Shown: piece after piece, positions 55,588 to 64,000 of the stretch
Position numbering within the stretch: position 1 is the first letter of the stretch
Layout: every line of letters begins with the position of its first letter
Source of the DNA: Glycine soja
Lineage: Eukaryota > Streptophyta > Magnoliopsida > Fabales > Fabaceae
Direction: 5' to 3'
Length of the DNA stretch: 64,000 bases
Assembly (NCBI RefSeq): GCF_004193775.1
Contig: NC_041005.1
Coordinates: forward strand, 13,115,865 to 13,179,864
Translations under genes and position numbers: made by a program
Notes under the pieces: generated by a model
What the model saw: only the letters and a program-made list of their open reading frames with translations
The model's database searches: none
What the model was told of the DNA's origin: nothing

Positions 55588-57186
55588 TGTCGCAACGTGC
55601 CCTTCGCGGGCGAGCGAGGGCGAGGCTCACGGGTGCGCTTTCCAAAGGGGGAAAGATGCGCGGAGTCGCCACCAACGTTTATTTGTGGAAAACGTCGGGA
55701 AAACCGAAGGAAACCGGTCAAAATGAAAATTCTAAGTTCGGGAGTTGTATTTACGTTTGAGGAAGGTATTAGCACCTTTCACGTTTGTCTCAAAGGACAA
55801 TAGCCTATTTTTTAGAATTGTGGAATTGTGTCATCTTAACTTTTATTTCTTTTTATTTTTTGAGGTCGACAAAAGCGGGGCTTTTGCTCCTACGTACCCT
55901 TCTTTGGAGAGGAAATCAGACCTACGTAGTTCTTTCTTATGCGTGAATCAAGCGATTCTTTTTACTTGAGGGGTGATCATTTTAAGGCGTTGGACCTTAA
56001 AAATGATCCTTTTTACTTAGTGAGAAACTGAAATGATAAATTTTCAAAACCCTATTTTTATGGACGAGCTTGACTAGGCGAGTTGATTTTAGCCTTAGTT
56101 TTACTTTAGTTATTAGTCAATTCAATTAAGAATGAGAAATCCCAAAGAGAAAACGTCCGATTGATTTTTCACTTTTATTTTACTAAAAGGTATTTTTTGA
56201 TTATTATATTATTATTTTACCTCTTTTTTGATTTCCAACGTGGTTACGGCACGACCGAACGGTCGGAATTCATTTTAACCAAAATTAACGGATGATACAA
56301 TTCAAACGATCGGTGAAAATTTATTTTATTTTTAGATTAAGCGAGAAATGACTTAAATAAATGGCTTAAGCACGTCAAAAGGGGATATAAAAAGTAAATG
56401 AAAATGAGAGAAAAAATACATGAAACAAAATGTGGACCACCACGGGTACATAGAATGAATTGAAAAGCTTGGTTTGAGGTACTTACCCGTTGAAGACTGA
56501 AGAAAACGAAGAACGAACGATGAATCTTGAAGAACAGTCGAGAATCTTCGCGTAATTACTCACGGAAACGTTACGGAAGCGCCTCGGCTTGGATTTTCTT
56601 CACAGAAATAATTTTCCTCAGCAATTTCGAGAGAGAGAGAAGTGCCTAAGGGGCTAAACCCTTTTCTTTTTCACTTCTCCCCCTATTTATAGCAAAATAG
56701 GGGAGAAGCTTGTCGCCCAGCTCGCCCAGGCGAGCAAGGTTGCTACCTCCAGAAGCAACGGCCTTCTGGAGGAAGGGTCTGGAAGGCCCAAGTGGGCCAG
56801 ATTGCTATTTGCACCCCCCTTTTACTAAATGCACCCCCTTCTATTTTTTTGGTAATTCTTTTTCTGTTACGTTACGAAACTTTACGAATTTCGTAACGAT
56901 ACTTATTTCCCTTCCGCAAGGTTACGAATCCTTACGGATTATGTATTTACTCTTTTTTAACTTTTGAAGAAGTTACGGAAACTCACGGATTGCGCAAAAA
57001 TACCTCTTTTCGACTTCCGCCACATTACGGAATTTCACGGATCGCGCAAGCCTGCTTCCTTTTGATTTCCGAGACGTCTCGAGACTTCATTTATTGTGCA
57101 ACAAAGGACGCCAAGTACCTCAAAGCGGCTAACCAAAGGTTGCATGCCATCAAGTAATAATCCCCGGACGAAATTAGGGTATGACA
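55588..57186 (-). mobile_element. 5' LTR of the complete element
   Basis: It is 1,599 bp, with the same termini as the 3' LTR and adjacent to the primer site. It has TATAAATA at 56,684-56,691 and the TTCCGTAA-rich U3. It differs from its partner at scattered positions, so the insertion is not brand new. Confidence 0.9.
56684..56691 (-). promoter_or_regulatory. TATA box of the 5' LTR
   Basis: TATAAATA on the minus strand at the conserved U3/R position. This copy would drive the element's genomic RNA. Confidence 0.6.
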
Positions 57187-57191
57187 GGGGG
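57187..57191. repeat. Target-site duplication GGGGG (right)
   Basis: Perfect match to 40,982-40,986. Confidence 0.8.
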
Positions 57192-58205
<1,014 letters not shown>

Positions 58206-58680
58206 TGCCCCCCCAAGTTGGAGAATGGATATCATACATTCCCAGCTTGGAATGAAGAGACTGAAAAGCTGCAGGGCAGAGAGCTTTAGTGAAAATGTCT
58301 GCATTCTAGTGAGAGGATGATACAGGAAGAAGACGGAGGATCCCACTTTGAACTTTGTTTTTGACAATGTGACAATCAATTTCAATATGTTTGTTGCTTT
58401 CATGGAAGACCTGGTTGGCAACAATGTGGAGTACTAATTTGTTATCACAGAAAAGTAGTGCAGTTTGGATGAAAGGAACAAGCAAATCTTCAAGAAGATA
58501 AGTGAGCCATTGGATATCACATATAGCACTTGCCAATGCTCTGTACTCTGCCTCACTGCAGCTTCTGGAGACAGTTTCTTGTTTCTTTGATCTCCATGAA
58601 ATTAGAGAAAATCCAAGGTAAATAGAAAAACCAGTGACTGAACGCCTTGTATCAATACACCCAACCCAATCTGAAATTCT
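58206..58680 (-). pseudogene. C-terminal RNase H fragment of a Ty1/copia pol
   Basis: The minus strand reads SDWVGCIDTRRSVTGFSIYL, LISWRSKKQETVSRSCSEAE and ASAICDIQWLTYLLEDLLVP. It then reads KHIEIDCHIVKNKVQSGIL and LLPVSSSH before stops. These are RNase H and the pol C terminus. It is truncated upstream by the SIRE1-like 3' LTR that begins at about 58,680, so this older element was the insertion target. Confidence 0.8.
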
Positions 58681-59797
58681 GATACCAGGGGACAGATGTC
58701 GTACAGGATGTCACGACATCACGCTTCAGAACATGCAGTTTATGTGTGTCTGTATGAACGGATTAAACAAGTAAATAACACAAGAGAATTGTTTACCCAG
58801 TTCGGTGCAACCTCACCTACATCTGGGGGCTCCAAGCCAGGGAGGAAATCCACTCTCAATAGTGTTAGTTCAAGGTCTAACAACCCCTGTTTACAACCTT
58901 CTCACCTAACCACTACCCGTGCGATCTCTACCTAAGACCCAATCTTAGACATGAGAACCTCTGCTCACTCCCTCTCACTCACACTCCCGTGTTTACAATT
59001 TATTCAAAGACACACCAGAGATCAACTCTGAACAAATGGGATCAACCCTACACAATAGAGATCAACTCTACACACTCAGGTCCAACACTTGATGTTAGTA
59101 TACCATCAAGGTGGCTCACAAAAGACTCAAGTCCCAAAACTCACAAAATAACTCTTCAATCCCGGACTTGGTACAGAACTCGTGCAGCCTCCATGATTAT
59201 ATAGCAATTTGCGTTTCTGGGCTGCAACGGCTTGATGCTGGAGGAGATCTATCTTCTTCCTGAAAATCTGCAGTTAAAGAACTAAAAGATAACTTTTGAT
59301 CTTTTAGTTTGAATCTTTAATCTTTAATCTTTAATCCCTGAACGAACTCTTCTACTTTGAAATTCGAACCATAATGATCTTTTAATTCGTTCCTAAAGAT
59401 AGATCTTCTAATCTCTTGCTAACTGCACAATAATCTGTTAAAGATATAACAGATTTATATGTCCAGTATTTTCGGGCCAGATGTCAGGACATCGTATCCG
59501 ACATCTTGGATCCTGCAGCTTCAATGCTTCACTTGACTTTTATCTTGCATTGTACAGCAACTCCAGTATTCTCGGGCAGGATGTCAGGACATTGTATCCG
59601 ACATCGTGGATCCTGCAACTTCAATTCTTCATTTGACATTTTATCTTGCCTTGTGCATTGTGCAGCCCGATCTTATTCCTTGACATAACGTTGGACATCA
59701 TGTGCAGCAACTCCAGCTTTCCTTCATTGTCTAAGTGTTCATGTTTTAACAAAATCTTAGCCAATCTTTTACAGCTCAGTAGAGCTAAACACTAACA
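58680..59797 (-). mobile_element. 3' LTR of the SIRE1-like element (~1.1 kb)
   Basis: On the minus strand it starts TGTTAGTGTTTAGC immediately after AAAGGGGGAGAT and probably ends near CCCTGGTATCA at 58,680. It contains several palindromic GATGTC/GACATC clusters (about 58,696, 59,479, 59,579 and 59,682) and a CCCAGTTCGGTGCAACC segment. The outer limit is uncertain by about ten bases because GGTATCA also resembles a primer-site start. Confidence 0.7.
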
Positions 59798-60433
59798 ATC
59801 TCCCCCTTTGGCAAATTTTGTCTAAAACATACTTAGACACTTCCTGAGCAGGTACGAGCAGTTATGCATGTGGGATCAGCAACTTCCATTTTCAGAGTAA
59901 TCAAGCACAGCGGAAATTCTTCAAGTTGCTAATCTACAAGTCTTCTCCAGGATGTCAAGACATCTCGCGTGACATCAGCTTTCTGCTTCTGCTCCCCCTG
60001 TCTCCATGCTTACTGCATCATCTTCTATCAGCTACTAGTCTTCTCCAGGATGTCAAGACATCTCATGTGACATCCGCTATCTGCTCCCCCTGTCTTCATG
60101 CTCTTACTGCAGCATCTTCTATCAGCGTCTAGTAGCTTACATCAGTCATCATCAGCAGCAGTCTCCCCCTTAAGATCATACAACTCCCCCTCAAGGTTAT
60201 GAATCATGCATACATCGTATCCTACTATCCTACTGCCATACATTATACATTCAACATAATCATGCATAATAGCAAGCATAATACTATTACTCCCCCTTTT
60301 TAGACATAAATTTGGCAAAAGTAGGATGCATGAAATGAATGTGCGAATATTACAGACCAATAACAATCAATTGTTCAAAGGGACATGCCCCTTTAGCTAA
60401 TAAAAGTGAAAAGCAAACATAAGGGTCTGATGA
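59798..60433 (-). promoter_or_regulatory. Multiple polypurine tracts upstream of the SIRE1-like 3' LTR
   Basis: On the minus strand AGGGGGAG-type tracts occur six times: at about 59,800, 59,990, 60,083, 60,162, 60,186 and 60,291. The one at 59,798-59,809 adjoins the LTR and is the expected plus-strand primer. Repeated tracts are described for Sireviruses. Between them two ~100-bp direct repeats occur (59,943-59,998 and 60,041-60,090), each with a GGATGTCAAGACATCTC core. Confidence 0.7.
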
Positions 60434-62482
60434 TCATGGGGTGGCTTCAGAATCATCATCTGATTCTGTCTCTTCTGCTGCATCTTCCTCTTCCTCAGCA
60501 GCTTCTTCTTCTTCTTCAGCTGCTTCTCCTTCTTCCTCAGCTGCTTCTTCATCATCAATGCCACTCTCTGAGAGCCTTTTGATCAGCAGTTCTAGCTCCA
60601 TCTTCTTCTCTGTGGTGGCTTTGATGGTTGCTTCCAGCACCTTGCATGTGTCCTTGAGTTCAGCAATCAGAGCATCCTTGGACACAGCACCTGAAGCAGC
60701 AGCTTTCCCTGATGTCGAGACAGATGTCGAGACAATGTCTGGGACATGTGTCCCTTCAAACAGTTTGTAATGCAGGGATAGAGGAGATTCTCTCTTCATC
60801 ACAGAGTCAGTGTAGTTTAACATATTGGGATGCTGACTCAACATAATGCCACATAATACAGTAGGGAAGGCAATGGGTAATTTGACAGCAAATGATTCTG
60901 AATGCTTAACAGTTTGATCAAAGATATAGTTTCCAAAATTAAATTTGGATTTGGTTCCAACAGCATACAGAAATTTACCCAAACCTGTGGCAACAGTGGA
61001 AGTATGATTGGTGGGAACCCAGTTTGCAGCTCCAAATCTGTGCAGAATTGCATACTTCACACTTAGCTTCCCTGCTGAAAGCTTCCCTTTCCTTGGCCAA
61101 TGCTGGACTCGTTTGGCAGTGATTTCCTTGGCAATTTGATGCTCAGAAACAGCAATATCTATCACTCCATCAGTAGGTCTGCCCAGATACTTGTTAATCA
61201 CAGCAGGGGAGAATTTAACACACTTTCCTCTGACAAACACCTTTTGATACTCATCACTTTTTCTGTTAGATATGTCAGAGGGAATGTTGACAATGAATTC
61301 CCTGACTAAGCCTTCATAGCAATCTCCCAACTTGCTGACAGTCTTCAGCAGTCCAGCAGCCTTGATGAGGTCCATGATCTCCTTGCAATCCAAGGCAGCT
61401 CTTCCCAGTTCTCTTTCCAAAGCCAGTCTTCGTTGATACACGAATTTCCACCTTTCAGCATTGCCAATGGAGTGGAATGAAATGTTGTCCAATGGTGCAT
61501 CAGGAACATTTCCAGGCACCTTCTTCCCTGAAGTCTTGGCCTTCTTAGATGTTGAGACATCTAGTTCGACATCCTCATCAGAATCGGATGAGGAAATTTC
61601 TTTCCTCTTCTTGGAGGGGATAGCAACCTTGCTTCTTCTGGATGTGGCAGGAGTGATTGGAGTACTCTTCTTCTGGGCCATAGTCTTGATTCGTCCAGAC
61701 CTATTAAGGGGAGTTTTTCCCTTTCTGCTTTGTAACCTTTCTGCAATGCCCGGTGCCAACCTGTTGGCAATGGGTTCTTCATCAGATTCTACTTCTTCAA
61801 GGTCAATGAGGTTACCTGGAGCAGGTTCTGGTGCCCTTGGTGCAGGAGTCTCCTCTGCGGCTTGATCATCTTCCTCAGTTGATCCCTCTTCACTGGGTGA
61901 AGGGAGTGCTTCAGCATTTGGAGCGGAAGATGTTGGAACATCTTTCTCGACATCAGGCACAGAAACATTTGGGTTGGACGATGTTGGGACATCTTCATCA
62001 GCTTCAGGAACAGAGGCGTCTTTCAAGATGCTACTCACAATGCTGCGTATTTTCTTGTCCATCTCCGTGTCTACTTCCCTAGGACTCGTTGCAGGGCTAG
62101 GGTTTTCAGCAATCTTCACTCCCTGTGGTCTTCTGGGAACCAGTTTCTCAGGGACAGAGGCTTGACCAGGAATTATTTGGATGGGTTGGATGTTGAGTTC
62201 AGGTTGTTCCTGGTGTGGAGATGATGGGACAGATGGTGAACCAGAAGCTGCAGTTTCTTTTGATGAGGTAGCCATGGAAAAGCAGAGCGTTTGGAATGAT
62301 TTCGTAAATCTCAGAAAACTATTGGGAAATGCTGAACAAAACACGAATGTCAAGCAGATATATATTTGAATGAGGAATGTAGAGGGCCGTGTGAAGCAAC
62401 GGTCGAATTTTCCTTGGTTCAGTAGTGAACGTGCTATTAATGCTAAGTGATTCGTTTGGGCACGTTCAGATTGCTGTAGTTG
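60434..62482 (-). CDS. SIRE1-type envelope-like protein, in frame with pol through UAG
   Basis: From the codon after the pol UAG (62,483-62,485) the frame is open for 682 codons to TGA at 60,434. The first ATG is at 62,275, giving 613 residues if initiated independently. The N-terminal linker includes a hydrophobic stretch (IYICLTFVFCSAF). A Pro/Ser/Glu-rich region with Lys/Arg clusters (KKRKEISSSDSDED) follows. A globular middle reads AERWKFVYQRRLALERELGR and GRPTDGVIDIAVSEHQIA. A C-terminal coiled coil (about 60 residues, KDALIAELKDTCKVLEATIK) leads into a long Glu/Ala-rich acidic tail. In soybean SIRE1 the env-like protein is known to be made by stop-codon suppression. Its role is unproven; there is no viral envelope homology strong enough to claim fusion activity. 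Confidence 0.8.
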   Translation of the reverse strand, partial: QLQQSERAQTNHLALIARSLLNQGKFDRCFTRPSTFLIQIYICLTFVFCSAFPNSFLRFTKSFQTLCFSMATSSKETAASGSPSVPSSPHQEQPELNIQPIQIIPGQASVPEKLVPRRPQGVKIAENPSPATSPREVDTEMDKKIRSIVSSILKDASVPEADEDVPTSSNPNVSVPDVEKDVPTSSAPNAEALPSPSEEGSTEEDDQAAEETPAPRAPEPAPGNLIDLEEVESDEEPIANRLAPGIAERLQSRKGKTPLNRSGRIKTMAQKKSTPITPATSRRSKVAIPSKKRKEISSSDSDEDVELDVSTSKKAKTSGKKVPGNVPDAPLDNISFHSIGNAERWKFVYQRRLALERELGRAALDCKEIMDLIKAAGLLKTVSKLGDCYEGLVREFIVNIPSDISNRKSDEYQKVFVRGKCVKFSPAVINKYLGRPTDGVIDIAVSEHQIAKEITAKRVQHWPRKGKLSAGKLSVKYAILHRFGAANWVPTNHTSTVATGLGKFLYAVGTKSKFNFGNYIFDQTVKHSESFAVKLPIAFPTVLCGIMLSQHPNMLNYTDSVMKRESPLSLHYKLFEGTHVPDIVSTSVSTSGKAAASGAVSKDALIAELKDTCKVLEATIKATTEKKMELELLIKRLSESGIDDEEAAEEEGEAAEEEEEAAEEEEDAAEETESDDDSEATP

Positions 62483-62488
62483 CTATAA
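62474..62488 (-). promoter_or_regulatory. Stop-codon readthrough context between pol and env-like region
   Basis: The minus strand reads TTA TAG CAA CTA CAG. UAG followed by CAA CUA fits the CAR-YYA rule for leaky UAG known from tobamovirus-type readthrough, and the frame beyond is open. Published work on SIRE1 reported stop-codon suppression at this junction. Confidence 0.75.
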
Positions 62489-64000
62489 TTCCTCTAGCAC
62501 ACAAATGCCCAGCTTGCCCCTCAGTTTTTCAAACTGATTTGCATCCAAAGCCTTTGTGAAAATATCTGCTATTTGTTCCTCAGTGTCAACATGCTTCAGT
62601 GTGATCACTTTATCATCAACAAGATCTCTGATATAGTGATGTCTAATGTCAATGTGCTTGGTTCTGCTGTGTTGAACAGGATTTTTAGAAATATTAATAG
62701 CACTCATGTTGTCACAGTACAATGTCATGACATCGTGTTCGACATTGTACTCCTTCAGCATCTGCTTCATCCAAACTAGCTGTGAACAGCTGCTTCCTGC
62801 TGCAATATACTCGGCTTCTGCTGTAGATAGGGACACACAGTTTTGCTTCTTGCTGAACCATGAAATAAGATTGGTTCCCAAATAGAAGCATCCACCAGAA
62901 GTGCTTTTTCTGTCATCTGCACTTCCAGCCCAATCAGCATCACAATACCCAACCAGCATTGGATTTGAACAATGACAGTACATAATCCCATAGTCACTGG
63001 TGCCATTTACATATTTCAAAATTCTCTTTACTTGAGTCAAGTGACTTATCTTAGGATTGGCTTGATATCTTGCACAAACACCTACTGCATAGGTGATGTC
63101 GGGTCTGCTAGCTGTTAAATATAATAAGCTCCCTATCATGCTTCTGTACAGGCTTTGATCAACACTGGTGCCAGCTTCATCCTTTGACAGTTTCAAGTGA
63201 GTAGGTGCAGGTGTTCTTTTATGGCTGGCATTCTCCATCCCAAACTTCTTGACAATGTTCTTTGCATACCTGCTTTGTGAGAGGAATATGGAGTCCTCCA
63301 TCTGCTTCACTTGAAGTCCCAGAAAATAAGTCAGCTCTCCAACAAGACTCATCTCGAATTCAGATTGCATCTGTTGAACAAAATGTCGTAGCATCTCATT
63401 CGACATCCCTCCAAACACAATGTCATCAACATATATCTGTGCAATCATCAAGTTTTCAGCATCTTGCTTGACAAAGAGAGTCTTGTCAATTCCTCCCTTC
63501 CTATACCCTTGCTGAGTAAGGAACTCTGTTAGCCTTTCATACCAAGCTCTTGGAGCTTGCTTCAATCCATAGAGAGCCTTCTTGAGCCTGTATACATGAT
63601 CTGGATGAGTCGGGTCTGCAAATCCCTTTGGCTGCTCCACATAGACTTCTTCATTCAGGTATCCATTCAGAAATGCGCTCTTCACATCCATCTGGTACAG
63701 CTTGAATTTGAGGATGCAAGCCACACCAAGTAATAATCTGATGGACTCAAGTCTAGCAACTGGGGCAAAAGTCTCATCAAAGTCTACACCTTCAATCTGA
63801 GTGTAGCCTTGAGCAACCAGTCTGGCCTTGTTTCTGGTTATGACACCTTCTTCATTGGTTTTGTTCTTGAAGATCCACTTGGTGCCAATCACATTAGTTC
63901 CCTCGGGCCTAGGAACTAGCTCCCAGACTTCATTCCTTTTGAATTGCTCCAATTCTTCTTGCATGGCATTGATCCAGAACTCATCTGTCAGTGCCTCTTT
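62483..64000 (-). CDS. SIRE1-like pol, C-terminal part (reverse transcriptase and RNase H), partial
   Basis: The frame is open from the window edge to TAG at 62,483 (505 residues, no N terminus). RT motifs are [73 protein letters not shown] and catalytic YVDD in [12 protein letters not shown]. RNase H has [36 protein letters not shown] and [19 protein letters not shown], ending [22 protein letters not shown] and RNase H convert the RNA genome to DNA inside the particle. No stop or frameshift is present, so the element may be recently active or mobilised. Confidence 0.9.
   Translation of the reverse strand, partial: KEALTDEFWINAMQEELEQFKRNEVWELVPRPEGTNVIGTKWIFKNKTNEEGVITRNKARLVAQGYTQIEGVDFDETFAPVARLESIRLLLGVACILKFKLYQMDVKSAFLNGYLNEEVYVEQPKGFADPTHPDHVYRLKKALYGLKQAPRAWYERLTEFLTQQGYRKGGIDKTLFVKQDAENLMIAQIYVDDIVFGGMSNEMLRHFVQQMQSEFEMSLVGELTYFLGLQVKQMEDSIFLSQSRYAKNIVKKFGMENASHKRTPAPTHLKLSKDEAGTSVDQSLYRSMIGSLLYLTASRPDITYAVGVCARYQANPKISHLTQVKRILKYVNGTSDYGIMYCHCSNPMLVGYCDADWAGSADDRKSTSGGCFYLGTNLISWFSKKQNCVSLSTAEAEYIAAGSSCSQLVWMKQMLKEYNVEHDVMTLYCDNMSAINISKNPVQHSRTKHIDIRHHYIRDLVDDKVITLKHVDTEEQIADIFTKALDANQFEKLRGKLGICVLEEL

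Larger units (their letters stand above)
40987..57186 (-). mobile_element. Complete Tat/Ogre-like LTR retrotransposon, 16.2 kb, non-autonomous
   Basis: The element is bounded by LTRs of 1,602 bp (40,987-42,588) and 1,599 bp (55,588-57,186) and flanked by a perfect GGGGG duplication (40,982-40,986 and 57,187-57,191). On the minus strand the order is 5' LTR, tRNA-Arg primer site, 1.7-kb leader, gag, unassigned region with a nested solo LTR, plant-transposon-protein-like domain, two diverged T-rich duplicates, 123-bp tandem array, purine tract and 3' LTR. No protease, RT, RNase H or integrase was found in any frame, so it would need another element's enzymes. Tandem repeats before the 3' LTR are a known hallmark of the Tat/Ogre group. 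Confidence 0.85.
58680..64000 (-). mobile_element. 3' half of a SIRE1-like Sirevirus (Ty1/copia)
   Basis: On the minus strand: open pol (RT, RNase H) entering from the right edge, a UAG, an in-frame env-like region, a 3' region with several CCCCCT-type purine tracts, and a 3' LTR. The order pol, stop, env-like ORF, multiple purine tracts is known from soybean SIRE1 and Sireviruses. Coding parts are uninterrupted, so this insertion is young. gag, protease, integrase and the 5' LTR lie beyond the window. Confidence 0.85.

Noticed and set aside
60441..60770. Serine-rich plus-strand ORF
   Set aside because: Antisense shadow of the Glu/Ala acidic tail of the env-like region.
62353..62353. Start of the env-like ORF at 62,353
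   Set aside because: The codon there is TTG, not ATG, and the frame is open further upstream to the pol stop; the first ATG is at 62,275.

Overview
This window is repeat-dense heterochromatin from a plant nuclear genome. It is most likely a soybean-type legume (Glycine), because it holds a SIRE1-like Sirevirus with a pol/env-like arrangement, Tat/Ogre-like Ty3-gypsy elements primed by tRNA-Arg, an endogenous plant pararetrovirus, and intron-containing plant gene remnants (ALFIN-like, phospholipase D zeta type). The species is inferred; nothing in the sequence proves it.

Layout. 1-17,936 is a huge head-to-tail array of a ~125-bp monomer (about 143 copies, running off the left edge). It lies directly upstream of the polypurine tract and 3' LTR (18,207-20,055) of a plus-strand Tat/Ogre-like retrotransposon. 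A second member of that family, complete and on the minus strand, spans 40,987-57,186 with GGGGG target-site duplications, two ~1.6-kb LTRs and a tRNA-Arg primer site. It carries a broken gag, no recognisable pol, a degenerate plant-transposon-protein domain, and in the equivalent 3' position about 17 copies of a ~123-bp version of the same monomer. The giant array is therefore best read as a satellite that grew out of the 3' tandem repeats of a retrotransposon. It carries nested higher-order duplications, the largest 5,241 bp in period and nearly identical.

20,056-40,986 is AT-rich sequence between the two facing retroelement 3' ends. It contains a nearly full-length minus-strand endogenous pararetrovirus of florendovirus type (about 23.64-30.66 kb: movement, coat, protease, RT-RNase H, second ORF, promoter). 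It also holds a dead phospholipase D fragment (30,976-31,606), CACTA-type transposon ends, several AT-rich dispersed or tandem repeats, a spliced ALFIN-domain gene lacking the PHD finger (35,224-37,029) and a decayed Ty1/copia gag-integrase fragment (38,020-39,178).

57,187-64,000 contains a composite AT/GT microsatellite, the 3' end of an old copia element (LTR plus RNase H), and the 3' half of a SIRE1-like Sirevirus on the minus strand. The latter has open pol (RT-RNase H), a UAG in a readthrough-type context, an open in-frame env-like region, multiple polypurine tracts and a 3' LTR. A palindromic GATGTCnnGACATC-type motif recurs through the LTR, untranslated and coding parts of this element.

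No rRNA, tRNA or CRISPR was found. The only candidates for currently expressible coding sequence are the SIRE1-like pol/env region and, less surely, the ALFIN-domain gene.
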